Position numbers and translations under genes: made by a program. A stretch of DNA of 64,000 nt from positions 168,534-232,533 of the forward strand of contig DIYL01000034.1 in assembly GCA_002428985.1 (NCBI GenBank), written 5' to 3'. Source of the stretch: Anaerolineales bacterium UBA6055. Its GTDB lineage: Bacteria > Chloroflexota > Anaerolineae > Aggregatilineales > Phototrophicaceae. Below are positions 37,163 through 46,529 of this stretch, piece by piece (the stretch's first letter is position 1; the number at the start of each line of letters is the position of its first letter). The notes beneath the pieces were generated by a model. The model had not been told where the DNA came from and did not search any database. It saw only the letters and a program-made list of their open reading frames with translations.

Positions 37163-39451
37163 CTATGTGTACGCCTGTACTGAAAAAATAGATGCTGGCA
37201 CGTCGCCATGACTACTAATAACTTCAATCTCCAGTTTATCAGTCTCTATAGGATCGTCAAATGAAATGTGATTGACGGTTTGATGATTGTCATTCACTTC
37301 GGCAATAATATTGCTGTTGCTGTCTTTAATGCGATAGTGTTTAACGGTAAATGGCATCACATCTTCGGGATGTCCCATTAAGCTCGTTTCCATCGCATGA
37401 TCCCAATCCGTATCGAACATCAATGTGACACGATTGATCGTCTGCGGCGCATCCCACTTTACTTGCAAACAGGGCGACTCATCCGATTTGTCAGAGACCC
37501 ATGCATTAACACCAGCAACTGGGCGAGCAATCCCGTTGGTTACATTGGTCGGCGCAAACCCGTTAATTGGTGGATTAAATGAAATTGCCACATTCTGTCC
37601 TGCTGGGCGACGTGGTGGCGTCCAAAATTCGAAAATTTCTACACCGATCTCAGATGGTGGTTCCTGCAAACTACGATGATGTAGAGCAACCAATCCGGTC
37701 ACACGTTGCTCACTCAGATGTAATGCAATATCAGGATTATTCATCACACAGACAAATACATATCGATCCGCATCAATTTCAACTTCAAAGTCAATCTCAA
37801 TAGTCTGGTTATCCCCAGCCTCAAGATCATATGAACGCGTCTTGAGCATGACATCGGGGGAGTGGTTATCAATTTTGGAGCTTGTTCTTAATTGAACTTC
37901 AAGCCGTGTTGGTTCAGCAGCATCTACAATAATTTCAGTCTTTGGCATTTTGCCAGCTTGGACTGGAACAATTTGTGCATAAGAACGCGTGAGTTCATAT
38001 AATGGTCCGTTATCTGGTAGCATATCTAGGCAGAATTTACTTGATGAACTGATGGCACCTTGTGTAACTAAGTTTTCGCTATCATCGAGTTTAAATTGCG
38101 GGATATATTGCCCCATGCGTTGTAAATCGCGTTGGAGCAGTTTGATATTGTCTTCCTCAGCAATATCGCGCGGGAGCAAATTACGATCAATACAGTGTGC
38201 GGCAGCCACACCGACAGCCTGCGCCACGGAGGCTAATGTCAGCATCACACGAGTCGAGCCAAAAGCAACATGCGATGCACTCATGATCCGTCCGGTAATG
38301 AACAAGTTCTTGATGTTCTTGCTATATTGCGTACGGTAGGGTACTTGATACACCCCTTTAGCGTGCCATTGGTCACAACCGGGGCGTTCACTAAATACAC
38401 CATCGGCTGGATGTAAGTCAATCGACCATCCGCCAAACGAAACCGCATCATAATGATGACGTTGCTCAATAATATCTTGTTGGATCATCATGTAATCGCC
38501 TTCAAAGCGACGGCTTTCGCGCTTACCGGGGATTTGTCCAACCCATTCTAGTGTTAGGTTTTCTGCATCAGGGAATTTTCCGGAGTTCTTGATGTAGTTC
38601 CAAACCCCATAAACGACCTTCCACAATTGCCATTTGATCGTCTCTGTTTCGTGAACTGTATCTAGCCGTCCACCATACTCCAACCACCATAGCCGACACC
38701 CATCTTCAGCAGTGTTGAAACTACGATAGCGCGGGATTTGGGTAATATCATCAATCGCATAACTGGGGGGTACAAATTTAACAGGCTGACCAACATCTTT
38801 GCTATAGAAGTAAATGGAATGTCCTAATAAGTAACCATATTCTTCTGATGGGGCGAATTTTTCACTAAATTCGTCATGAGACTCTGCCCCCATCCGAAAT
38901 GCAGCACCTGCTTGAAATGCAACAATGCCATCACCAGATGCATCACAAAATAACGGAGCATATAATTGATATGTAGTCGAGTTCTGGCTACAAAATGCGG
39001 TTACACTTTCAATTGTATCAGCATCAGATTTTGTCACATCATAAGCAGCAGTGTTCAACAATAGCGTGATATTATCCTCAGCCATCACTTTTTCCAGCAA
39101 GACTGTATCGAAAATCAGGGTATTCCCCTCCTTGTTGCGATACATATTCTCAACAAGGATTTCATCAATAACGCCACCTTCACGTGCCCAACGGTTGTTA
39201 TTGTTCATATGAGAAGTCGCACCTAGACCCCACAACCGCACTTCGCTACTGGCGTTACCACCAAGGACGGGACGATCTTGTACTAACACAACTTGGATTC
39301 CAGACCGTGCTGCTGTAATTGCCGCACATGTCCCGGCGAGTCCACCGCCTACAATCACTAAATCAGCATCTAGCCGAACAGATTTAGGTTCGCGTTTTTC
39401 CGCAGAAAACGGCTCAATTGTCATTCTCGGAATTTGGTTATCTTGCTTCAT
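37163..39451 (-). CDS. FAD-dependent oxidoreductase with C-terminal beta-sandwich
   Basis: 762 residues. Rossmann FAD motif GGGLAG (35-40) within DLVIVGGGLAGTCAAITAA. The next region PVLGGNASSEVRLWGLGA is typical of the FAD_oxidored (PF12831-like) group that works on glycan-derived substrates in polysaccharide loci. The final 120 residues (about 640-762) look like an F5/8-type C carbohydrate-binding domain fused to the catalytic part. No signal peptide. It is 11 nt upstream of the PhyH gene, so oxidation of the same substrate is plausible. Confidence 0.85.
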   Translation of the reverse strand: MKQDNQIPRMTIEPFSAEKREPKSVRLDADLVIVGGGLAGTCAAITAARSGIQVVLVQDRPVLGGNASSEVRLWGLGATSHMNNNNRWAREGGVIDEILVENMYRNKEGNTLIFDTVLLEKVMAEDNITLLLNTAAYDVTKSDADTIESVTAFCSQNSTTYQLYAPLFCDASGDGIVAFQAGAAFRMGAESHDEFSEKFAPSEEYGYLLGHSIYFYSKDVGQPVKFVPPSYAIDDITQIPRYRSFNTAEDGCRLWWLEYGGRLDTVHETETIKWQLWKVVYGVWNYIKNSGKFPDAENLTLEWVGQIPGKRESRRFEGDYMMIQQDIIEQRHHYDAVSFGGWSIDLHPADGVFSERPGCDQWHAKGVYQVPYRTQYSKNIKNLFITGRIMSASHVAFGSTRVMLTLASVAQAVGVAAAHCIDRNLLPRDIAEEDNIKLLQRDLQRMGQYIPQFKLDDSENLVTQGAISSSSKFCLDMLPDNGPLYELTRSYAQIVPVQAGKMPKTEIIVDAAEPTRLEVQLRTSSKIDNHSPDVMLKTRSYDLEAGDNQTIEIDFEVEIDADRYVFVCVMNNPDIALHLSEQRVTGLVALHHRSLQEPPSEIGVEIFEFWTPPRRPAGQNVAISFNPPINGFAPTNVTNGIARPVAGVNAWVSDKSDESPCLQVKWDAPQTINRVTLMFDTDWDHAMETSLMGHPEDVMPFTVKHYRIKDSNSNIIAEVNDNHQTVNHISFDDPIETDKLEIEVISSHGDVPASIFSVQAYT

Positions 39452-39493
39452 AATGGTTTGCTCCTATAAATAAAATGCTAGTTTTCGTTTTTT

Positions 39494-39545
39494 GTTGGGC
39501 GAGACATGTCTCTTCCCTACACATTTCAATCTGGATTGTGTAGGG
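39494..39545. repeat. Palindromic element between sulfatase and FAD oxidoreductase genes
   Basis: A 12-nt palindrome GAGACATGTCTC (39501-39512) sits in a longer imperfect palindrome (39494-39523). It overlaps a hairpin with perfect 9-nt arms, CCCTACACA (39515-39523) and TGTGTAGGG (39537-39545). It looks like a dispersed palindromic repeat; no second copy was seen in this window. Confidence 0.5.
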
Positions 39546-39574
39546 ACAACGCCGAGTTATCCGCAGAATAGACC

Positions 39575-40987
39575 TTATTCGGTTATAGATGCTAGCCACG
39601 CTTCAAGTTGACTAGCCATTTCAATTTGAATCTCACGATGCTCTGGTTTATCCCATAGGTTGACCAATTCATGTGGGTCGTTTTTTAGGTCATACAATTC
39701 ACACATTTCGCCGTCTACATAATGGATATATTTCCAATCGTGGGTGCGAATCATTCGGAAGCGTCCCGCCAACGATACCGGATTGCCTTCCCATGACAGT
39801 TTCGCATTACCTGGATTGGCATAAAGTTTGTCCTGTAATCCCTCAGTATTCAAACGTTGTTCAGAATAAGGTTTATCTGGCACGCCGTATTCGCTGATTG
39901 CAAAAGGACGAATCGAATTACCATCTCCGCCATCGGTTAAGCACGGCATCAAACTGACACCTTGCGCTTGATCTGGACAATCGATCCCAGCTACTTCGGC
40001 AAATGTCGGTAAAAAATCAATGTGCGATGCAAAACGATCATCTACACGTCCACTATCAACATGCCCACTCCACCGAAAAATCATCGGCACACGTACTAGA
40101 CAATCATACATAGATGGACTTTTGGTCACCATACCATGATCGCCCTGATAATCACCATGATCGCTGGTAAAAACGAGTAATGTATTGTCTGCTAAATTAT
40201 GCTCATCCAGATAATCTAATAGCTTACCAATTTCGTCGTCTATCATCGTGATCATGCCGTAATAAACCTGACGCATGAGTGCAATTTGTGCATCTGTAAA
40301 TGGAATAATTGCATCGTTGTTGTGTTGATGAAATTGTTGGCGGAAGGGTTTATTCGTCAAGCCATCCGGTTCGATGTGTGGCGGTGGCAAATTCTCATAC
40401 ATAGAAAAGTAGGGTTCGGGCGCTTCAAATGGGGTATGTGGATAGAGGTAGGATAGCCAAAGGAAAAATGGTTTATCACTATCTTCATGTTCATCCATAA
40501 ATCGGATTGCAGATCGGGTACAAGCCTGCTCCCCTGTGATGCTTATCGGTACAGGCACTTCAGCTAGGCGCGGATAGTCTTTATTGCGTGATTGCACCCA
40601 CGCCAACCATGTTTCCCACTCAGGATGATCGTTCAAGGAAGGGCTCTCATCCCAATAGTCCATATCCTCCTCGACCAGAAATGAGTGATTCTTACCGACT
40701 AACCCAGTAACATATCCTGCGTTGTTCAACATCTTCGGGATACTAGTTTGCGGGCGTACACCAGCATGATGATTAGAATAACATTGATGGGTGGTCGTCC
40801 ATTGACCGCTGTGCAAACTCCAGCGATTCGCCATACATACTGGAGAGGGTGTGGTTGCGTGACTAAACGTCACCCCCTCGTGGACAAGGCGGTCAAGATT
40901 GGAGGTCTGGATATGTGAATTACCCATTGCCCCAATTGTGTCATACCGTTGTTGATCGGTATAAATCAGCAGGATATTCGGAGGCAT
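39575..40987 (-). CDS. Sulfatase (Cys type, CxAxR motif)
   Basis: 470 residues of the alkaline-phosphatase/sulfatase fold, N-terminal PPNILLIYTDQQRYDTIG. The maturation motif is C51-M-A-N-R55; the third residue is Ala, not the usual Pro, which is a known permitted variant of [CS]-x-[PA]-x-R. Metal segments: TSDHGDYQGDHG. No signal peptide is seen. It starts 4 nt after the stop of the propeller gene, so the two are coupled. Needs formylglycine maturation by an enzyme encoded elsewhere. Substrate: a sulfated sugar. Confidence 0.9.
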   Translation of the reverse strand: MPPNILLIYTDQQRYDTIGAMGNSHIQTSNLDRLVHEGVTFSHATTPSPVCMANRWSLHSGQWTTTHQCYSNHHAGVRPQTSIPKMLNNAGYVTGLVGKNHSFLVEEDMDYWDESPSLNDHPEWETWLAWVQSRNKDYPRLAEVPVPISITGEQACTRSAIRFMDEHEDSDKPFFLWLSYLYPHTPFEAPEPYFSMYENLPPPHIEPDGLTNKPFRQQFHQHNNDAIIPFTDAQIALMRQVYYGMITMIDDEIGKLLDYLDEHNLADNTLLVFTSDHGDYQGDHGMVTKSPSMYDCLVRVPMIFRWSGHVDSGRVDDRFASHIDFLPTFAEVAGIDCPDQAQGVSLMPCLTDGGDGNSIRPFAISEYGVPDKPYSEQRLNTEGLQDKLYANPGNAKLSWEGNPVSLAGRFRMIRTHDWKYIHYVDGEMCELYDLKNDPHELVNLWDKPEHREIQIEMASQLEAWLASITE

Positions 40988-40991
40988 GCGA

Positions 40992-42377
40992 CTAAGTATA
41001 GGTCATATATACGGTTGCAGTGCAATCACTATCACAGGTGAAACGTACCCAATGCGCACTGAATCCCGTCGGGAACTCATAATGCACATAGCCATTGGCA
41101 GACACTTCGAATGTATCGTAGGTCTTCCATTTGCCAGTACCGAGGAAATCAATTTGAACAGTGAATTTGACTGTCTTATCATCTTCATGTGATAAATGTA
41201 GGACTTTATGCTCGAATCCTGTCATCAAATAGGGATCGGATACCTGTCCGGCAGATACATCATCTTCCCACCAGACGCCACCCCAACCAGAGGGCTTGCC
41301 AAATTGCCAGAGATCATCCGTTTTGCCAAACCACATACCAGATTGTGGTTCACCGGCTAGATGATTTGCACCACCATGTGGGCTAGCATTGTCGGAGCCG
41401 AGTACCAGCATCCCTCTATATGTGCAGAAGTCACCCATCACCCACAGGTGTGTCGAAATCGGGCGTATACCCCAGATATGATTTTCATACGCCCATGGTG
41501 ATAACTCGTAAAACATACCATGACAATCCATCAAGAAGCGTTCATGCTCAACTTCGCGGATACGAGGCCATTCTGTTTGCCACATATGATCAAAGGTGTG
41601 GCTCGCTTTTGGAAGGCGATAGGTCGACCATGTATCATCAGCAGCGGTATAAACTTTGAGCAATGCCGAACGTTTATCCCAACCCATTGCAAAAATTGTT
41701 CCAGCAAAGTTACCACGTCCTACAACTTCAATAAATGGGTTGCGTTCAAGAATTGTCCATGTTTCGCCATCCCATTCCGCTAACCGTCCAGCCGCTTCTT
41801 GTCCAGTGAAGTCACGCTCATCATAACTATTATTGGCAACAATCACCCGACCATAGTTACAAAATCCAGCTTTAAAGTGCGCATATTCATGGCTTGGCAC
41901 ACCAAGCTCTTCGACGAGATCATAGAGCATTGTCGTTTCTAGCGTATGCACATCCATCTCATAAAATTCACCCTCCATACCGAGCATGTAGACTTTATTT
42001 TCGGGATCGGTCAAATGGTGCATCGTCGAGCAAATACGCATTTCCAGTAGACTGTCAATCTTACGAACATTGCCCAGATCATCAACCACATGTGGACCAA
42101 TAATCAGTTGATTCGACTGCCAATGGACAAAACGATTGGTATATGTACCAACATGACTAGCAGGATGTTTGGTCATTTCCATGCTATCGTCAATCGTGTA
42201 AAGTCCTGTGCCGACCCCACTGCGCGAGGTATGTGACACATAAGTTACAATCCAGAGCTTACCAGCCCATGCCATCATCGCTCCAACACCACATTCGGTA
42301 CGTGGGGGTCCTAATTCTGCCGAGAGTGCCAAATGTGGATAAATTCCACTAGCGTTAAAATATTGATTTGTTGCCAT
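40992..42377 (-). CDS. Unknown beta-propeller-like protein in the sulfatase operon
   Basis: 461 residues of unrecognised family. It has several repeating WXG/W-x-V-x-Y stations (LWIVTYVSHTSRSGVGTGLYTI, then YMLGMEGEFYEMD, LPKASHTFDHMW), as in a beta-propeller or sialidase-like fold, and a C-terminal beta-sandwich. No signal peptide. Its gene is coupled to the sulfatase that follows (4-nt gap). A lectin or enzyme acting on the same sulfated substrate is suggested. Confidence 0.7.
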   Translation of the reverse strand: MATNQYFNASGIYPHLALSAELGPPRTECGVGAMMAWAGKLWIVTYVSHTSRSGVGTGLYTIDDSMEMTKHPASHVGTYTNRFVHWQSNQLIIGPHVVDDLGNVRKIDSLLEMRICSTMHHLTDPENKVYMLGMEGEFYEMDVHTLETTMLYDLVEELGVPSHEYAHFKAGFCNYGRVIVANNSYDERDFTGQEAAGRLAEWDGETWTILERNPFIEVVGRGNFAGTIFAMGWDKRSALLKVYTAADDTWSTYRLPKASHTFDHMWQTEWPRIREVEHERFLMDCHGMFYELSPWAYENHIWGIRPISTHLWVMGDFCTYRGMLVLGSDNASPHGGANHLAGEPQSGMWFGKTDDLWQFGKPSGWGGVWWEDDVSAGQVSDPYLMTGFEHKVLHLSHEDDKTVKFTVQIDFLGTGKWKTYDTFEVSANGYVHYEFPTGFSAHWVRFTCDSDCTATVYMTYT

Positions 42378-42404
42378 GATTTGTCTCTTTCGTTATGAAA
42401 GTAT

Positions 42405-43268
42405 TTAATTGGTATCGGGTGCAAAACGCCCCATACGTTGTGAATCATCTCCACGCGGTATCCACCAGCGCATTGCTGGACGCGGTTCACCTAGAAGCCA
42501 GCGTTCTTCATCAGTAAGCCCTGCGACCTGATCTTCTGTAGGGAAGTCGCGGTCAACCGGACGCATCCAAGTTGGACAATAACTGATATACACATTTTTG
42601 CGTTCAATATCAGAATGATTAGGATAAGCCGCGTGCCAGAGCGCCTGATGGAAGGCAACGACAGTGCCTGCTTCGACCTTGCATTCGACCACATCATCAT
42701 TGTAATTATTGATGTCAAAGTTGGCTTTATCGCCGTCCATTTCATCGCGTTTATGCGAACCACGCACAACTTGCAATGCACCGCCGTCATCATGCGTTAA
42801 GTCGGTCAAGAAATAACCAAATTTCAAATAGTGCAATCCCATCGCACCATCGACACGTGGAAACAACGCTGGACGTGGTCCATCAGCATGCCAACCGATA
42901 CTTGCCGCAAAATCATTTTTGGCAATGTCATCGCTAGCTTCTTTTACCCGACTAATAAAATTAGATTGATTGAGATGGAACATTGGTCCGAAGGCGTCAT
43001 ATGTTAATTGCAAAGCAGGTTGATACATCATCAACTTACGAAATGCTGGATCAAGATCGACACAATTATGCCGTTTCACACTAATCACATCACGGTCTTG
43101 TTGTCTTTCTTCATCTGCAATGCGGTCAATTGCTGATAACACATCATCCATCAGATCTTGTGGAAGTTTATATGGTAGTATCGCAAAACCATCATCTGCT
43201 AATTGGGTGTTGATAGTGTCACGCTCGGCGTTGCTCAGTCGTTCGGGGGTTTGCTCAGCTATGGTCAT
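42405..43268 (-). CDS. PhyH-family Fe(II)/2-oxoglutarate oxygenase of the sulfatase operon
   Basis: 287 residues when started at 43268, where the ATGA overlaps the stop of the upstream sulfatase by 4 nt (an upstream ATG at 43301 lies inside that gene). Fe motif IGWHADGPRP (H-x-D), VVRGSHK and ALWHAAYPN (distal His), with ERKNVYISY for 2-oxoglutarate. The catalytic residues are intact. It is coupled in translation to the sulfatase, so it probably acts on the desulfated or sulfated sugar. Confidence 0.87.
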   Translation of the reverse strand: MTIAEQTPERLSNAERDTINTQLADDGFAILPYKLPQDLMDDVLSAIDRIADEERQQDRDVISVKRHNCVDLDPAFRKLMMYQPALQLTYDAFGPMFHLNQSNFISRVKEASDDIAKNDFAASIGWHADGPRPALFPRVDGAMGLHYLKFGYFLTDLTHDDGGALQVVRGSHKRDEMDGDKANFDINNYNDDVVECKVEAGTVVAFHQALWHAAYPNHSDIERKNVYISYCPTWMRPVDRDFPTEDQVAGLTDEERWLLGEPRPAMRWWIPRGDDSQRMGRFAPDTN

Positions 43269-44536
43269 GTTATGGTTTCTCCTATAACTCGTTTGTGCCA
43301 ATCGCTTAACTGCTTGAGTAGATTTTGTTTTATTTTGTCGTATTGTGGGTCATCAATTAAATTGTTTTCTTCATAGTGATCTGTGACCATATCGTACAAA
43401 GCAATAGGTTGAAGTGTTCGTGCTTTAGTGAACAGCTTGAAATCCTCGCTCACAACACAGAAATTATGATATTCACTAAATATTGCTTGACTAGATATTG
43501 AAGCCGTTCCTTCTATTTGAGAGCGCAAACTACACCCTTCAGCATATGGATAGGGGTTACATCCAGCATAGTCCAAAATAGTCGGTAGAAAATCGACTGT
43601 TGAGGCGACAACATCCGAATGATATTTTTGATCTTGTCTCGGGTAGCGAATCATCAAAGGTACATGCAATGCTTCTGCATACATGACACCCTTGCCGAAC
43701 AGACTGTGATTCCCAGCCATTTCGCCGTGATCTGAGGTGAAGATTACCAATGTATTATCGGCTAAGTTAAGATCCTCAAGTGTCTCCAACAGTTGACCAA
43801 ATGCGTGGTCAATATGTGTGATCTCGCCAAAGTACAATTGTCGGAATGTCTCGACATCATAATCAGCATTCCATTCAGGTCTATTGTAGTAGGCTGACTT
43901 ATCAGCAGTCGGCTCTAGTAAAAGGCCAGCATCTTGATAGTAAGTAAGATATTCTTCTGGTGGTGAGCAGGGTGGATGTGGTGCTTGGTAGGAAACCACC
44001 ATGCAAAATGGATTATCTGATTTTGAAGCAAGATGTAATTGTTTAATCGCAAGTTCAGTCAATCCATCAGTTTCGTGTCCATCCATTTGAAGGGCTTCAT
44101 CAGGGTTATCTGCCCAAATCAATCCAGCGTAATGATCAACATGATGACTTTCCCAGCCAATAAAGTGTTGAAAACCACCGCGTTTATCCGGTGGCACCCA
44201 ACGATTTTGCTGTGGATCACCACTCAGATGCCATTTACCCACATAATGCGTATCATAGCCCGCATCGTTAAGCAGGTGTGCAAATGTTATAGCATCATCA
44301 GGCAATGCTTGCCCATTCTCTAAAACTCCCGTTTGTGATGGATAGCGACCTGTCAATAAGCACCCGCGATACGGCGTACATACTGGTGATGTCGTTAATG
44401 TATGGGAAAACACAGTACTTTGTTCAGCAAAGCGTTCCAAGTTCGGTGCATTGACCACGGTATTCCCATACATCGGTAACCACCTTGCCCCCAATTGATC
44501 AGGGAATACAAAGAGTATGTTGGGTCGATCATCCAT
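43265..44536 (-). CDS. Sulfatase (Cys type, CxPxR motif)
   Basis: 423 residues. N-terminal RPNILFVFPDQLGARWLPMYG and maturation motif C53-T-P-Y-R57 with downstream GCLLTGRYPSQTG. Metal region FTSDHGEMAGNH. It starts 9 nt after the MalG-like permease stop and is followed by a PhyH gene overlapping by 4 nt. Formylglycine maturation and a sulfated sugar substrate are inferred from the family and context. Confidence 0.92.
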   Translation of the reverse strand: MDDRPNILFVFPDQLGARWLPMYGNTVVNAPNLERFAEQSTVFSHTLTTSPVCTPYRGCLLTGRYPSQTGVLENGQALPDDAITFAHLLNDAGYDTHYVGKWHLSGDPQQNRWVPPDKRGGFQHFIGWESHHVDHYAGLIWADNPDEALQMDGHETDGLTELAIKQLHLASKSDNPFCMVVSYQAPHPPCSPPEEYLTYYQDAGLLLEPTADKSAYYNRPEWNADYDVETFRQLYFGEITHIDHAFGQLLETLEDLNLADNTLVIFTSDHGEMAGNHSLFGKGVMYAEALHVPLMIRYPRQDQKYHSDVVASTVDFLPTILDYAGCNPYPYAEGCSLRSQIEGTASISSQAIFSEYHNFCVVSEDFKLFTKARTLQPIALYDMVTDHYEENNLIDDPQYDKIKQNLLKQLSDWHKRVIGETIT

Positions 44537-44545
44537 CAGTCGCCA

Positions 44546-45463
44546 TTAACCCTTCAAGCCAGAGATATTCGCGCCTTGAATGAATTGCTTCTGGAAAATG
44601 AAGAACACAATCAAAACCGGTATCACCATCAGGATTGACGCTGCCATCTGCTGGTTGTAGATACCGCCTTGCCCCGGCAAACCTTGAAACTTGTATAGAC
44701 CAATCGCTAGTGTGTGTAATGATTCATCTTTGAGATAAATCAATGGACCTAGGAAATCATTCCAACTCGTCTGGAAGCTAAGAATCGCGATAACGATGAT
44801 TGCTGGTTTCGCCAAAGGCACCATAATGTTCGTAAATATTTTGAATTCGCCTGCACCATCAATCTTGGCAGCATCAATCAAATCTTGTGGAATACCCATG
44901 AAAAACTGGCGACAGATAAAGATATAAAAAGCTTGCCCAAAATATGCCGGAGCAATCAGAGGCCAAAATGTGTTAACCCAACCAATTTCGTTATAAGCGA
45001 TGTAGACAGGAATCAATAATACAGCGAAGGGCAGCATCAACGTTGCCAACAGTACAAGGAACAACGCATCTCGATACGGAAAACGGAACCTTGCAAAGCC
45101 ATAAGCAACAACTGTTGACGATACAACATGACCAATCAGCGATGCAATCGTAATAATAAGCGTGTTTCGTAAGGTCGTGCCGAAATCCCAGAATTGGAGT
45201 GCCTCGGAATAATTTTCGGGTTGCCATACACGCGGGATCAACTCTGGTGGAAACACCCCCACTTGTTCCAATGGCATGAATGATGTCAGGAACATCCATC
45301 CAAGTGGTGCAATAAACCAAAGGCTAAGGCCAATTAATAGCCCATAAAGTCCAATGCGTCCGACAATATAGAGTGCTCTAGGCACAACAACGTCGCGCAT
45401 AAAATCTTGCTCAGGCACCTCGATATTGTGTTGGTTTGACAATGTATTTTGTGTAGTTGCCAT
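44546..45463 (-). CDS. Carbohydrate ABC transporter permease, MalG type
   Basis: 305 residues starting at 45463 (AGGGAG upstream; the 45535 start would overlap the preceding gene). Six membrane segments and the EAA-like loop LIDAAKIDGAGEFKIFTNIMVPLAKPA near residue 200. It pairs with the MalF-type permease. The overlap with the preceding MalF gene is removed by this start. Confidence 0.92.
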   Translation of the reverse strand: MATTQNTLSNQHNIEVPEQDFMRDVVVPRALYIVGRIGLYGLLIGLSLWFIAPLGWMFLTSFMPLEQVGVFPPELIPRVWQPENYSEALQFWDFGTTLRNTLIITIASLIGHVVSSTVVAYGFARFRFPYRDALFLVLLATLMLPFAVLLIPVYIAYNEIGWVNTFWPLIAPAYFGQAFYIFICRQFFMGIPQDLIDAAKIDGAGEFKIFTNIMVPLAKPAIIVIAILSFQTSWNDFLGPLIYLKDESLHTLAIGLYKFQGLPGQGGIYNQQMAASILMVIPVLIVFFIFQKQFIQGANISGLKG

Positions 45464-45476
45464 AATCAATCGCTCC

Positions 45477-46436
45477 CTAATTCTGATAGAAAACCCAGCG
45501 TCGGGACGATGCAACAATAATCGCCGTGAACACAAAGATAATCATGAACAAAATCCATGCCAGTGCAGATGAGTACCCCATCTCCGGCGGTAAATATTGG
45601 AAGGCATGGTCAAATATATGGAGTACATATACACGGGTCGCATCGCGCGGGTCACCGGTCCCGTCCGTCATGATAAACACCTGCGTGAATACCTGAAACG
45701 CATTGATGATATTAATCAATACATTGAGGTAAATTGTCGGGGTCATCAGCGGAATCGTAATACGGAACAAACGTTGGAACACATTTGCACCATCAATTTT
45801 TGCCGCTTCATAATAATCTTTGGGGATACCCTGCAATCCAGCGAGGAAAATCACCATTGTCACACCGACCCACGTTGTACTCATGATAAGTAAGCCGATC
45901 ATTGCAAAATCTGGTGACGACATCCAACGAATACGCTCAATACCAAATAATCCCAAGAACCAATTCAGTAATCCAAAGCGTCCGTTGAGGATATATAACC
46001 AAACAATGGATAGAGCAACGATAGGTACAACCGAGGGCACATAAAAGATCGTACGCCATATACCTAGAAATCGGACTTTCATATTGAGGAGTAATGCCAG
46101 TCCAAAACCAAGTACGATACGTATAATCACCGAACCGATAACATACGCGCCAGTATTTTGTAGCGATTTCCAGAATAATGGGTCACCAGTAAAAATTTCG
46201 TGATAATTCTCAAAACCAATGAATTCTGGTGGTGTAACAATAGTATATTTTGTAAAACTAAGTATAAATGACGCAAGAAATGGACCTACTGAAAAGAATA
46301 GAACACCAATAATCCATGGGGAAATAAATAAGAGTCCGAACTTTGCTTCACGTTTGCGTATATCAGATAGATCGCTCCATCTTTCCCGCTTTGGTTTTTT
46401 TTCTTGTGCGAGTTCCGAACCTAATGCAACTGCCAT
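45477..46436 (-). CDS. Carbohydrate ABC transporter permease, MalF type
   Basis: 319 residues, six membrane segments. EAA loop: DYYEAAKIDGANVFQRLFRITIPLMTP near residue 215. Ribosome site AGGAG. It forms the membrane channel with the MalG-type protein; the ATPase (MsmK/MalK-like) is not in this window. Confidence 0.92.
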   Translation of the reverse strand: MAVALGSELAQEKKPKRERWSDLSDIRKREAKFGLLFISPWIIGVLFFSVGPFLASFILSFTKYTIVTPPEFIGFENYHEIFTGDPLFWKSLQNTGAYVIGSVIIRIVLGFGLALLLNMKVRFLGIWRTIFYVPSVVPIVALSIVWLYILNGRFGLLNWFLGLFGIERIRWMSSPDFAMIGLLIMSTTWVGVTMVIFLAGLQGIPKDYYEAAKIDGANVFQRLFRITIPLMTPTIYLNVLINIINAFQVFTQVFIMTDGTGDPRDATRVYVLHIFDHAFQYLPPEMGYSSALAWILFMIIFVFTAIIVASSRRWVFYQN

Positions 46437-46529
46437 CTGACTACTCCTAACTGACTGAATTCATCGAAATCGGGTATATAGGGAACCCAAAGTGAATCCC
46501 CTATACACCATGAAAGACGGATTTATGAT

